Source: Cacajao melanocephalus
Lineage: Eukaryota > Chordata > Mammalia > Primates > Pitheciidae
Length of the DNA: 64,000 nucleotides
Assembly: GCA_963573385.1 (NCBI GenBank)
Contig: CAUYLG010061952.1
Location: 58,745-122,744 of the forward strand
Direction: 5' to 3'
The position numbers and the translations under genes were made by a program. This document shows positions 22,635-36,238 of the stretch, in pieces. Position 1 is the first letter of the stretch. Every line of letters begins with the position of its first letter. The notes below the pieces were generated by a model. That model made no database searches. It was not told the DNA's origin and saw only the letters and a program-made list of their open reading frames with translations.

Positions 22635-25600
22635 AATCAATGAGCATTTGTATATTGTTCTGGTAGACTGGGTGCATCAGTGATGGGTAAAACACTTGGA
22701 ACATACATGCAATTGTCTCATATAATACAAAAGGAGAGAAGAAAAATGTTAAGGCTGAATATAAGTGATAGCAAGTTGGTGAAAACGAATCAAATACAGT
22801 GTTATCCATAAATGAATACAATTCTAGGCATGTGGTACTTAACAACAGAGCATAGTAAAACAAGATACACCCTAAGAAATTCTCTGTATTCCATGTATAA
22901 TATTCCTCACCTCTATTGTGGAATAGTTATTCAGTTTCTCCTTGATTTTCAGGATCACTGACCTCAACCAGCACAGTAACTTCCTTCTTGGCCTGGTGAT
23001 TCAGAGGCATGAGGGACCCTGAGTAGCCTGGCAGTAGTCTTAACTTTCAGTTCAATAGAATTACTGTTGTGTGTCCTCATGGAAGCAGTCTTTGTTTTGG
23101 AACTAAGATCTCTAGGTCAGTAGAGCATAAAGGAGCAGGAACAGAAAGCAAACAGTTTTCTAGTAAGTCACCAGGGGTAAGAATGAGTGGTGCCAGTTCC
23201 ATTTGCACACTTTGATTCTTGAACCCATGAATCCTGGCTACAGGAGAAACAACACCATGTATTGGATACTAATTCTGAGCATATACAACCTCCTGGAGAA
23301 TCTTGCCCTCGCCCTGCAAGATATCGCCACCTGGGTGGCATTGTAACTAAATATTCAAAAGACCAGCCCTTTATGCTTATGCTTATCCTCCTTTATGTCT
23401 CTTCAAAACAAAACAAAACAAAACAAAACAAAACAAAAAACTATTTTTTTCTCAGTTCACAATTACATCTCAATTAAATTTTTTATCTCCTTGATTCCAG
23501 TCTTACACATTCTAATGTCTTTTCACCCCACCTTTTGAAATATCTTGCTTAAATTCAATTTGTTTATGTCATCTCTCATATCAGCCATGATTCTTGTTCA
23601 GGAAAATAGAAACTACAAGTCGGTATAGGCATTTCAATACAATGATGCTTAATCAAATTTTGTGTTTCGTGTGCTGCTTAACAAAATGTTTGCAATGGCT
23701 GGAGGAAAAGTATTGGGGAAATATTTTGCTAGATACAGGTTTTTATATAACTTCCCTAATGCCAGAGAAGTTTTAGGAGTCACAAGAAACTACATACAAT
23801 GATTGTACCTTTCTGGGGACATGAAAGTGAGCGACTGCAATTAAATGCCAGAGATGTTACAAAAGGGTACTTTTCTCAAAGTTCCCAACTCTGCTCCCTA
23901 CTGCTGGATGAACTATAATGTAACTTGACACGTTCTTCCACCTTCCAAATTTAGCAAACATTACTTTTGCACACAAAGGATTTGGGAAGATGTATTCAAA
24001 GTTCAGCTCCTGCAAAGCAAGAGAGAACACAGATGGGAACAAGAGTACTGAGTTGCTGACCTGCAAACAAAATCACCCATAAAATCTTCTGTATGCATAT
24101 GCAAAACTTGTAATTTTGTAGATTTTTTAAAAGTTTGATCTAAATTTTAAACCTATATTACAAGATCTTTTAAGGTCTTGCCTTTATTTAATATTTCATC
24201 TTTATTTAATTACTGACCACACTGCCAATTTTTTTAGTAAGCTAATTTCACAATTTTTAAATTTTTTCCTGTATTTTCCTCCCCACATCAAAATGCTTTT
24301 CTCAAATATCAGTTTAAATGAAAATGTCTTTAAAATCATTTTTCTGGGTCTTCATTAACATTGTCTTCTACTTCCCACATCCCTGAGACTCTGTAATTAT
24401 ACCTTTTAATGCACATTTTTTTGTATATTGTAATTAACCCCTTTTATGAGGTTCTGCCCAAACTGGCTGCATGTTTCCTGATGACAAGTATTATTTCTTT
24501 ACAGAATTTCTTCCCTACTATTTTCTTTATATAAAGCATTAAATTATTATTTGAGGGAATATATTAATGAATGCATTTTAACAATATCTTCTTAATCTTA
24601 ATCCTAAATTCCCTTTTTATTTTATAATTTTTAAAGTTAAAACAAGATTTTGGTTCATACTTATTCAAATAAAGGCAAATTTTATCTCATTACCTCTTCT
24701 TAATATGTTGTTTTTGGTTTTCATTGCACAACTATTTTAAAAACACAAGACTTTGTGTTTCTCTCTATTGAATTTTGTTTCTGTTCCTCTTCATATCACA
24801 GGATTGACAAGATCTTTAAAATAAGGTTAGTATCATTTTCTAATGTAATAACTATCTCTTCTACAGCCTTGATGTCATTTGAAAATTCAACAGAAAAGTT
24901 TTCCAAGCTATCATCCGAGATACTAATGCCATTATGGTACAAACAAGGATGGGCAGGTCAGGTCTATGTCCTGGGTGACCTTGCCACACACCATTCAGAT
25001 CTTCTAATTTTTAAAAATCCATGAATCATTAATCAGTTATTGAATGGACAAGACTCCCTTTGCATCTACGTCTATCCTGCCTATCAGGAACCCTGAGACC
25101 CTTACATTCACAGCCATAATCCTTCCTGTATCCTCCACCTGTTGTAGAAAGTCTGCCATAGAATTTATGTTCCAGAAAGGCAATGCTTTGGAATTTATGA
25201 GAATGCATGGTAGTCTGTACTCAACAATATGTCTCATTTAATTATAACTAAGGTGAAATATAGGTTTAATTGCAAGGTGTTTCCAATGCTCCTCCTCTGT
25301 GGCTTCAGCTTGAGAAGGCGATGTGTACCGCAGTCTCGAAGCTATGAAATATATTTCAAGATCAGCTGTGTCCCAATCCATGAGCCAGATTTTAGCATTT
25401 CTGTATTTGTTGTGCTTATTATATATGAAATGTGAAACTTTAAAAGAATTTTATGTTGCATCTATACATAATAATGATTGAATTTTAGTAATGTTTATAC
25501 TGCTTTAAATTTAATTTTAAATATCCAATTTCCTCATTTTATCATTTCATTTCATCTTTGACTCTTAATTTCATGTTTTATTTTGTATTTACTTTTACAC

Positions 25601-25704
25601 ATTTGTATAATTTATCATGTTCTAATTAAAATAATTCTCTTTTGAAAAAGTTTCATTTTGTTACGGGTATTTTATTTCACTCATTTTCATCTTTTGTATT
25701 GTTA
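22635..25704. other. No recognisable gene; GC-richer block and simple repeat
   Basis: 22930-23390 is less AT-rich than its surroundings and could be an unrecognised old repeat. An AAAAC simple repeat follows. The rest is AT-rich with only short, motif-free frames. Confidence 0.45.
23404..23441. repeat. (AAAAC)n simple repeat
   Basis: Six to seven consecutive caaaa units, ending in a longer A run. Confidence 0.95.
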
Positions 25705-25705
25705 A

Positions 25706-25768
25706 TTTTACCTATGTAACAAACCTGCACTAGTCCACCTAAACTTAAAATAAAAGTTAAAAGAAAGA
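25706..25768 (+). mobile_element. Extremely short L1 3' tail
   Basis: cctatgtaacaaacctgcac followed by acttaaaataaaagttaaaa is the terminal L1 3' UTR and A-rich tail in sense orientation, about 60 bp. No convincing target-site duplication was found. Confidence 0.7.
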
Positions 25769-28700
25769 ATGGTCTTAGCCTGATTTGTGAATGTTTACAG
25801 TTCTTTGCTGCTATGTGCTCCTCTCCTTCATCTGAAGCTTCCCACTGGCACCCTGTATTTCCCTGCTCCCCACCCCCAAACCACCTCCCCTTCCTGAGCT
25901 CTCTTCCTCTTTGGTTGTTTCTGTTGTTACCTGACTTAGGTTTATAAGCATATGTTCATAAACAAAATATATATACATATGTGTATGAATTATTTATCAA
26001 TCTTTTGTCTAAAATTTTAACTTTTCCTTTTTTTCAATACTGTTTAATAGTGGCTTGCAATTTTTTTAACTCTTAAGCACAAATAGTTTGGCATTTTACA
26101 CTTAATTGTTACTTTTCAATTTTTCCCTTGCTTAGGATTTCCTGAGTTTTTCAGACTTTGGGAGAGCATCTTTCTAATTTGAAATCTGAATATGTGTTTA
26201 TGAATCGAAAATAATATCTGAATTCTCATACTGCAGGCCACAGAACCCTGTAGTTCTTTAGCTAAATCTCAGGGTGCTAGAGGAGCGCTTACATTATTAC
26301 ATTGTGCAAGTGAACATTATTCTACAAATCCATCTGGGTTTTCATATCACCTAAGCACCCAGACCCACATTTAATGCTTACTTCAGGCTTCTCGAGGCCT
26401 CTTCTGGACGTTGGGGTAATTATTTTCTACAGCTCCTTGATTGCTACTGGTTAACTAAAGAGGTATTTATCTTTATTTACCAAAAACAATTTATATTGGT
26501 AACATCTTTTAATAACACTTTAATGCAGCTATTGTTGTTTTCTTTTGCCATAACACCAAAGCACACATTTGTGCCCTTGTTACTGGTTTCTTGTATATAT
26601 ATATGAAATTGATGTAATGAATATCAATGCTAAATTTTAGAATGTCGTATTGGCTAAACATGTGAACTTTGTATCCAGATTTATCTGTTTTGATATCTCG
26701 CTGTATTGCGGACTAGTTTTTAGTTATTCACTAAGAAAATAATTTATTTTTAATTACACAAGTAAAACTTACATCATTACAAAATAAAGTCAAATTTAAA
26801 AAAAGTTGTATTATTATCCAGTCTCTCCGCATCAGAGTTTCTATATGCATCAAACTAGAGAAAATAATGGCACTTAATCTGAGAGTTATTGTAAGGATAA
26901 CATTAGTTAATGCCTGCAATTTACTTAGAAGGGTACGTGGTAGACGGTAAATACTTGAAACATCCTTGCAGAGATAGTATGCAGGCACTCCGTGAGAAGG
27001 AAAAAGTCAACAGTATCACTTTAATTACTAAGTATTTGCAAACTCTTTATTTCATTGTCGATTTTAAGTCTGTTTCATTTTATAAGATAAAACTGTTATA
27101 GCATATTTAGTTTCAAACAATTTTTTTTTGAAAACCAAATATGAGGGGAAAGTTTGTACTAGTAAACAACTAGGAGAAAGCTCGAAGCAAAAAACCATGA
27201 CAATACTCAGTATATAAATGCTGTTTTATTTCTTTCCTCTCTAGTGTTTAATAGTGACCATTTATTAGTAATACTTTTCACAGAGATTCAAATTATAGGA
27301 ACTATTATTTAGTTGATAAAGATTGATTTTTCTACATTGTAAAACTTACCTTATAACTAAGGAGCTTGTGTTTAGAATTTTTAATAGTCACTTTTTTCTG
27401 GCCTCATTATTGCCAGAGAAGAGGTTAGGTCAGGGGAACAAAGGGAAACTGTTTTGTGCAATTATTTGTTTATAAGAACATTAAATCAAATGAGGAAATT
27501 AAGAAAATTGATACTGAATTCAGCTGCTCATGGTAAATTCTATAAAATCTGTCTTTAATAATCCCTCTTTAGTTGTTTTAAAATCCAGTGTGATAATCAC
27601 ATAAATAAAGGTATTTTTGTGGGTATCTTTATTTCTTCCAGGTAAGTTGGGATGTCAATGTGTTATAGTTGCTTTTGTAAATAATATGGTGAATATTAGC
27701 CAATTTAATTAATGAAGAATGTAAAAGTTGCATAGTTTAAATCACTGGGTACAAGAAACTTCTCTGGATAGTGTCAGCTTCCTTATATCAAGTATATGTT
27801 CCCAGATGTTCTGAGACAGTGTTCAGCTAAGGATGAAGCATCATATTCCAGAATTGAGAGCTCTAACCTAGAAGGATTAAATAGTTGAAACAGGACATCG
27901 CTACTATGAATATAACAGTTTATCCTCTGCTTGATTTATTTGTATTGTTGTGCATTTAAAATGAATACCTAACGTTTAAAATAAAGCATGTATTTAAAAT
28001 AAGGTGTAACTATCAAGTTGTATACAAACTCTGACAGTGTAAATGATATTCCCACGTTCAGCAAAAACACCCATCATAAAAATGAATTTATTTTAAAAAA
28101 TTCAATCTAAAAATACACATTTTCAGTGTTATGTGTGATACTCATTTAAATTATTTTAAAATTGATAGAGTGTTCATTTAAATTGAAAGCAAGAGAAAAG
28201 CCCCCGCTCACCAGATCTCTTTTTATGTATTGTGCAGGGCGTATGGGCAGAATTAGAGCTGCTTTCAAAGATTCGAAATTAATCTCAGTTAGATTTTTCC
28301 TGAAGAGGTGTATTGTAAGTTCATTACAAAATGATTCAGAATACAAATATGTAAGGCCCCCTGAAAGGGACAATGTCATCTGGCTCTAAGAGACAATTTG
28401 TGACTGGTAGTAAATTATAACCTGAGAGACCTCCATAGACCCTGATGTGAGAGAAGCAAATCTGGCCTTACCAAGAGCTGCTGCTTGTAGAACTTCTAAA
28501 CAGAGAAGTTCTCCTGCAGCTGAACCATGTAAGAATGCTGAGCTCTAGCCTGGCCTCATAATAATAGATCTTGTCAGCATTTCATCAGTTTAAGCTTCAG
28601 AACCCAGGGAACTACTTAATCTCACTTTGATACTTCTTCTGCATATGACAGGTTTGGGTTTCAGTATCTAGCTAGGCACTGCAGTAATAACTACACTCAA

Positions 28701-29655
28701 ATGCTCAGTCATAAATAGTCATTCAGATCTTTAAAATATTTTTCATTTATTTTCTAGTGACACATATCAAGGCCATGCCTTCTTTAATAGGGTTAACAAA
28801 ACACATTATTGCCAGTGCTTACCATTTGAATTTTTATTCTCATTTCTTTATTTCTCAAGGCATTTGAATTGGTGCAGATTTTTTTAATTGCACTACTTTG
28901 AACCCATATATGAAGGAAGAACTTAAAATACATGTCTTCTTTCATCTATTTCTTACAAAACACTGTTTTAATATTATGAAAGACTTGGAAGGGAGGCAGA
29001 GTTAGATACATTTAAGGTAGACACAGTGTATACTTAAAAATAGTGAACTTCTTTGCACAGGTGGTGGATATTCACTGATGGCGCATGATCAGTGGAATGG
29101 CTAGAATACAAAGATTACACAGTTTTCATTGCCAGAGTTGAATTAAAAATAGAAATTGTGGAAGAGAAATTAATCTCTAGATACTGGTCTTAATTCTTCA
29201 TCTCCAATTTAGTCTCTAGCCTACAGAATTCCAGTTTCTAGTCTTCTCTTTACAGAATGAATTGCTGTTAAGATTATCAGTGAGTTCATAATAGCAAAAT
29301 AAAATGCATTTTCTTCAGTTTCATCCTATTTAATGCAAGCATAGTGTTTGCTTTCCACGTGGTTTGTCCCTCGCCCAGTATTCATTTGTCTCTCTCCCAG
29401 GATTCATGTGTTTTTATGTTTCATTTCCTATATCTATTTTCACCTTTCTCTCACAATTGTTTAAATTTTTGCTATCTTTTTGTACCCTTAATTCTTTTAA
29501 CTTCACTTTATATTTTAGACTAGTTTTAAAATTTACAATGTCCATATGACATCCCTTCCCCCCAATGTCTACTATTATCAACATCTTGAAATAATGTAGT
29601 ATATTTATTATAAGTGATAAACCAATATTGATACACTATCATTAAACAAAATTCA
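25769..29655. other. No recognisable feature
   Basis: Nearly 4 kb of AT-rich DNA. Overlapping frames on both strands near 28146-28389 (75-77 codons) have no known motif and are probably a chance stop-free stretch. Confidence 0.5.
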
Positions 29656-30400
<745 letters not shown>

Positions 30401-31235
30401 CTCTTTTTTAACTATTACACTTCAATGCCCCTCAAGCTACAGATTCATTGCATCTCTTCTCAATTATTTACTGTTCCTTGATGAAGTAATATATTTACCT
30501 TTCATCAAGTTTCGTATTCCTAACATGTTTGCCACAGAGAAGTCATACAAGTATGACAAAATTAATCTACTTAAACCAGAATTCGTCTTCTTTTAGCTAA
30601 CCTGACCTCTTGAGTTCTGATTTCTCAGATCTACCATGCAACTACCTTATCCCTGGTCACCCAGGATCAAAGTTAAAATGCTGACAGCGGCTGTATAAGT
30701 CTGCTATAGAAACCTTTTCATTATTTTTATCTGGAAAACTCAAATCACTATATTTCATTTGTAAGAATTCTGATGTTAAAGTCTTTTTTGAGTGTTTTGT
30801 TGAATTAATTTACCTGAATGACCCCACTTCACAGTGATTTACAGACTCACCAGTTTTATAAATTTATAATAACATAGATATACACAGTGACATTATCAGT
30901 CATCCCTTCCTTGAAAAAATATTTATGAAAAGAACAGGTCAATAAATTTAATGAAAATTTCTATATTCACTGAGGAAACCGTTTTTGACTTCAAATAATA
31001 TATACCCTAGTCCATATCTCATCCATCTTTCTATCTACAACTTACAGATTTATAGAAATAAATAATCTCAAATCATTTTAATGAAAGACAATGTATGTAT
31101 GCCCATATCTGTATGTATTCTGGGGCTGGTGATGGTCAATAATTTCTGTCTTCTAGAATCATATGTTTAAGATTTTTTAAGAAAGGCATATGTGATGAAG
31201 TTTTCCCACAGCTTTGTTGAAGCCAACTGAAAGTT
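30401..31235. other. No recognisable feature
   Basis: AT-rich sequence between two minus-strand L1 blocks. It does not resemble L1, although it occupies about the length of the missing L1 segment. Confidence 0.45.
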
Positions 31236-32031
31236 CACTTTTGTGAACATAAATTCTAGTTTTATTATTCTGCCTATGAATATCCAGTATTCCCAGCAAT
31301 ATTTATTAAAGAGATTGTCTTTTCCCCACTGCATGTTCTTGCTAGCTTTGTCAAAAACAATATTACTGTAGGTGTGTAGATTTGTTTCTAGGTTCTCTAT
31401 TCTGTTCCATTAGTCTATGGGTCTGTTTTTACTCCATTACCATACTATTTGGGTTACTATAGCTCTGTAGTATAATTTACAGTCAGGAAAAGTGATTCCT
31501 CCAGTTTTATTCATTTTGCTTAGTATAGTTTTGGGTATTCAGAATCTTTTTTGGTTCCATATAAATTTTAGGATTTATAAAATATTTTTGTGAAGAATGT
31601 CATCAGTATTTTGATAGGAATGGCATTAAATCTGTGAAGTGTTTGGGGTAGCATGGACATTTTAACAATATTGTTTCTTCCAATCCATGAATGTGAATTT
31701 TTTTTTCATTTTTTGGTATCTTCTTTCATTGGTGTCTTATTATTTTTATTATAAAGATCTTTGACTTATTTGGTTAATTCCTAGGAAGTTAATTTTATGT
31801 ATGGCTATTGTAAATGAGATTACTTTTTAAATTTCTTTTTCAAATTGCTCACTGTTAGCATATAGAAATGTCACTCATTTTTGTGTGCTGATTTTGTATC
31901 CTGCAACATTACTGAATTTGTTTAAAATTCTAATAGTTTTCTTGTGGTGGAGTCTTTATGTTTTTCCAAATATAAAATCTTATCTGAAAAAAAAAATCGG
32001 ACTTCTTCCTTTCCAATTCTGCTCACTCACT

Positions 32032-32053
32032 CTGCTCTTTCTTTTTCTTTTGT

Positions 32054-32112
<59 letters not shown>

Positions 32113-32272
32113 CTCTCTTTCTTTCTTCCTTTCTCTCTCTCTCTCTTTCTTCCCTTCTTTCTCTCTCTTTCTTTCTTTCTTCCTTCCTTTCTCTCTCTTT
32201 CTTCCTTCCTTTCTCTCTCTCTCTCTTTCTTTCATTCTTCCTTCCTTTCTCTCTCTCTCTTTTTCTCTTTTC
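32032..32272. repeat. (CTTT)n / polypyrimidine microsatellite, ~240 bp
   Basis: Mostly CTTT units with CTCT and CCTT interruptions; the plus strand is almost pure pyrimidine. It lies in L1 ORF2 between ggacttcttcctttccaatt and tagctggaatttccagtgct, where L1 normally has a T/C-rich segment. Stop-free frames across it on both strands (such as 31885-32310) are a by-product of the repeat. Confidence 0.95.
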
Positions 32273-33635
32273 ATTACTCTAGCTGGAATTTCCAGTGCTA
32301 TATTGAATAACAGTGGTGACAGTGAGCATCCTTGTCATGTTCCAGATCTCAGAGGAAAGGCTTTCCATTTTTCTCCATTCAGTATGATACTAACTGTAGC
32401 TCTGTCATCTATGACTTTTATTATATTGAGATGTAGTCTTTCTTTCACTAATTTTTGAGTTTTTTAATCATAAAAGAATGTTGAATTTTATCATATGCTT
32501 CTTCAGCATCTATTGAAGTGATTATATAAATTTTATTTTCATGTTGTTGATATGATGTATCACATTAATTGAGTAACACATGTTGAACCATTCTTACACC
32601 TCAGGGATAAATCCTACTTGGTTATGGTGAATAATCTTTCTAATGTATTATTGAATTTGGTTTGCTAGCATTTTGCTGAAAATTTTTGATAAATATGTAT
32701 CAGAGATATTTGTCTATAGTTTTCTTGTTTTGGTGCATGTTTGTCTAGTTTGGTATCAGGGTAATACTTGCCATGTAGAATTAGTTTGGAAGTATTCCTT
32801 CTTCCTCTATTTTTTCAAAATAGTTTAAATAGAAGTAGTATTAATTCTTTAAATATTTGGTAGAATTCAGCAGGGAAGCTATCAAGTCTTGAGCTTTTCT
32901 TTACTGGGAGACTTTTTGTTATAGCTTCAGTCTCATCACTTGCTATTGATCTGTTCAGGTATTGGATTTCTTCCTGGTTCAATTTGTGTAGGTTGATTGT
33001 GTCTAGGAATTTGTCCATTTTTATTTCTTTTCTAGATTTTCCAATTTATTGGCATACAGTTGCATATAGTAGCCACTAATGATCTTTTGAATTTCTCCAA
33101 TATCAGTTGTAACGTCTTCTTTTCCATTTCTGATTTTGTTTATTTTGATCTTATGTTTTTTCTTAGTTTAAAGGTTTGTGAATTTTGTTTAACTTTTCAA
33201 GAAACCAACTTTTTGTTTAATTTATCTTTTAATTTTTTTATTTCAAATTTGCTTATTTCTGTTCTGATCTTTACTATTTATTCCTTCTATTTAATATTAA
33301 TGTTGGGTTTGGTTTGTTCTTGGTTTTCTGGTTCTTTATGATATATCATTAGATTGTTTATTTAAAGTTTTTCCTCTTCTTGATGCAGGCAATTATAGCT
33401 ATACAATTGCCTCTTAGTACCACTTTTTCTGTATCCCATAAGTTTTGGTATGCTGTGTTTCCATTATCATTTGTTTCAAGGTATTTTTCAATTTTCTTTA
33501 CAATTTATTTATTGACCCACTGGTCATTCAGGAATACACTGTTTAATTTCCATGTATCGGGATAGTTTGCAAATTTCCTCTTGTTATTAATTTTTAATTT
33601 TATTCCATGGTGGTCAGAAAATTTCAATTTTTCTT

Positions 33636-33971
33636 TTATAAGTATCTATTAGATTCATTTGGTCTAGAGTGCAGATTAAATCCAATATTTCTTTGGTGAT
33701 TTTGTTGTCTGGAATTTCTGTCCAATGGTGAAAGTGGGGTGCAGTCTCCAGCTATTTTTGTATCACAGCCTCTCTCTCCCTTTAGCTGTAATAATATTTC
33801 CTTTATCAGTCTGGGTGTTCCAATGTTACATGTATATATATTTAAAATTATTATATCCTCTTGCTGAGTTGACCCCTTTATCATTATATAGTGACCCTCG
33901 TTGACATTTTTTTCATGATGTTTATCTTGAAAACTCTTTAGTCTAATATTAGCATAGCAACTCCTGATCAT
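33636..33971 (-). pseudogene. L1 ORF2p endonuclease-domain remnant
   Basis: A 111-codon open stretch of the apurinic-type endonuclease domain of L1 ORF2p, recognised by GSTQQEDIIILNIYT and, downstream, IAGDCTPLSPLDRNSRQQN. The conserved aspartate of the catalytic motif remains, but the following asparagine is lost. It is broken upstream and downstream. Confidence 0.8.
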
Positions 33972-36215
33972 TTTTGGTTTCTGTGGGCATGAAATATCTT
34001 TTTACATTCCTTTATTTTCAATCTACATGAGTCTTTGCAAATGAGGTGTGTTTCTTGTAGGCAACAAATCAGTAAATGTTATGTTTTCATCCATTCAGCC
34101 AGTCTATGTCTTTTGATTGAATAGTTTAGTCCATTTGTGTTTACTGTTGTTATTGATGAGCAAGAACTTACTCCTGTCATTTTGTTATTTGTTTTCAGGT
34201 TGTTTTGTGATTTTCTCTTCCTTCTTTCTTTCTATCATATCTTCCTCCAGTGAAGATGATTTTTTTCTGGGAATATAATTTAATTTCTTGTTTTTAGTTT
34301 CTGTGTGTCCATTGTACATTTTATGTTTGTGGTTACCATGAAGATTATAAATACTATCTTTTAAAGTATTATTTTTACCTGATAACAATATAACTTTATT
34401 TACATAAACAAATAGGCAAACAAGCAAAAAGAAAATTAATAAAAACTCTATGCCTCAAATTTGTCTCCCTGCTTTTTAACTTTTGTTGCTTCTTTTTATA
34501 TCTTATTTTACTATGTCTTGAAATGTTATTATATTTATTATTTCGATTGGTTCATTGTTTAGTCTTTCTAATTAGGATAAGAGTAGTTTACACATCAAAA
34601 TGCTATAATATTTTGTGTTTTTCTGTGTACTTAGCATTGCCAGTGAGTTTTGTACCTTCAGATGATAATTTATTACACATCAATTTCCTTTCTTTCTATT
34701 TGAAGTACAACCTTTAGCATTTTCTTGTAGGACAGGTCTGGTGTTGATAAAATCCCTTGGTTTTTGTTTGCCTGGGAAAAACTTTATTTCTTCTTCATTT
34801 TTAAAGGGAACTTTCCCTGGATAGACAATTCGAAGGTATTTATTTTTTCCTTCAGTACTTTAAATATGTAATGCTACTCTCTCCAGGCCTATACAGTTTC
34901 CACTGAAGAATCTATTGCCAGATTTATTGCACCTCCATTATATGTTATTTTTTCTTTTTTGTTGTTGCTTTTAGGATCCTTTTTTTTTTTAATCTTTAAC
35001 CTTTGGGAGTTTGATTATTAAATGTATTGAGGTAGTCTTTTTTGGGTTAAATCTTCTTGGTGTTCTATAACCTTTGTGTACATGGATATTGATATATGTT
35101 TCTAGGTTTGGTGTGTTCTCATCTATTATCTCTTTGTAGAAATTTTGTACTCATCTCTTTCTCTGTCTCCTCTTTAGTGCCAATCATTCTTAGATTCTTC
35201 CTTTTGAGGCTATTTCCTAGACTCTGTAGGTTTGCTTTATTATGTTTACTTTTGTTTTCTCTGACTGCATATTTCCAAGTAGCATATCTTCCAGTTCACT
35301 ATATCTTACTTCTGTTTGATCAATTCTGCTATTAAATGACTCTGATGCATTCTTATTTTTCAGCTTCAGAAGTTATGCTTGATACTTTTTAATTATTTCA
35401 ATATCTTTGTTAAATTTATCTGATAGAATTCTGATTTTCTTCTCTGTGTTATTTTGAACTCTTTCTTACAAACATACAGAGTCTCTCCTGCACTGTTGAG
35501 CCACCAAAACCTGGAAATAAAATTACACAAAAACCCCTGTGGCCACTTCTACTATGACTGCTCTGGAGTCATACCTGAAGCAAGCACAGTGTTGGGTCTT
35601 GCCTAAGCCTTGCTGTAACCACTCCCCAGCTAGCGTCTATGTTTTCAAAGCCTGTGAAAAAAAGTACACAGGGCAATGAGTTCCCCTAGGCCCCATGTGA
35701 GTGCAGAGGTGCTGTCTGAGATTCAGGGACTACAGTCAAAATCCTTAGAAGTCTCTCCAGTGTTCTATTGTATTGTGGTTGAGCCGACACTCAAGTTACA
35801 AGATGTAGTCCTTTTCACTCTTCCCTCCCATTTCCAAAAGAAGAGGAACCTCATCCTTTAGCCACTGCCAACCCAAGCCATGAGGAGTACTGCCAGACTA
35901 CCCACCAATGTTTCCTTAAGGCCCAAGAGCTCTTAAGTCAGCTGTGGTGAATGCTGCCTGGCCTGGGACTTATCCTTCAGGGCAGTGGGCTACCCTTTGG
36001 CCCAGGGCAGGTCCAGAAATGCTGTCCAAGAATCAAGTCTTAGAATCCAGAACCCCAAGAGCCTACCTGATTCTTTTCCCCACTTCCCAATCATCCCCCA
36101 TGGCTGTGCAGGTACCTGATTTTTGGTTCTTATGAAAGTGTTTTATCTGTATAGGTATTTGCTAACTTGGTATCCTTGCATGAGGATGGGGGAAAAATCA
36201 GTGGAGATTTCTATT

Positions 36216-36227
36216 CTGCCATCTTAC
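36216..36227 (-). promoter_or_regulatory. YY1-like site at the L1 5' end
   Basis: The minus strand reads aagatggc close to the L1 5' terminus, where L1 promoters carry a YY1 site that positions initiation. The core is retained; function in this decayed copy is doubtful. Confidence 0.45.
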
Positions 36228-36238
36228 TCTTCCTCTCA

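Larger units (their letters stand above)
31236..36238 (-). mobile_element. ~5-kb L1M/L1MA-type element with intact 5' end, lacking its 3' end
   Basis: Read on the minus strand this gives a nearly complete L1 5' portion. The 5' UTR is at about 35460-36238 (GC-richer, starting gagaggaagagtaagatggc). ORF1 and inter-ORF follow at about 34180-35460. ORF2 endonuclease and reverse-transcriptase regions run to about 31240. The minus frame 33636-33971 shows the endonuclease remnant KGSTQQEDIIILNIYT, with the catalytic GDFNT-type motif changed to GDCT. Frame 32815-33018 shows an RT-region remnant (FPAEFYQIF). A CTTT tract interrupts ORF2. The ORF2 3' end and 3' UTR are absent, the reverse of the usual truncation. 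Confidence 0.85.

Noticed and set aside
23404..23441. CRISPR-like or regulatory repeat
   Set aside because: A plain AAAAC simple repeat in a eukaryotic genome, probably an insertion tail or slippage product.
25037..25241. Fully overlapping 65-66 codon frames on opposite strands
   Set aside because: Symmetric stop-free stretches in a short region are expected by chance; no motif in either.
28146..28389. Possible exon (75-77 codon frames on both strands, GC-richer)
   Set aside because: No convincing splice-site pair, protein motif or reading-frame preference could be shown.
31885..32310. 141-codon plus-strand frame and overlapping frames over the serine/leucine/phenylalanine-rich segment
   Set aside because: Generated by the CTTT microsatellite inside L1; stop-free in several frames on both strands because of composition, not coding.
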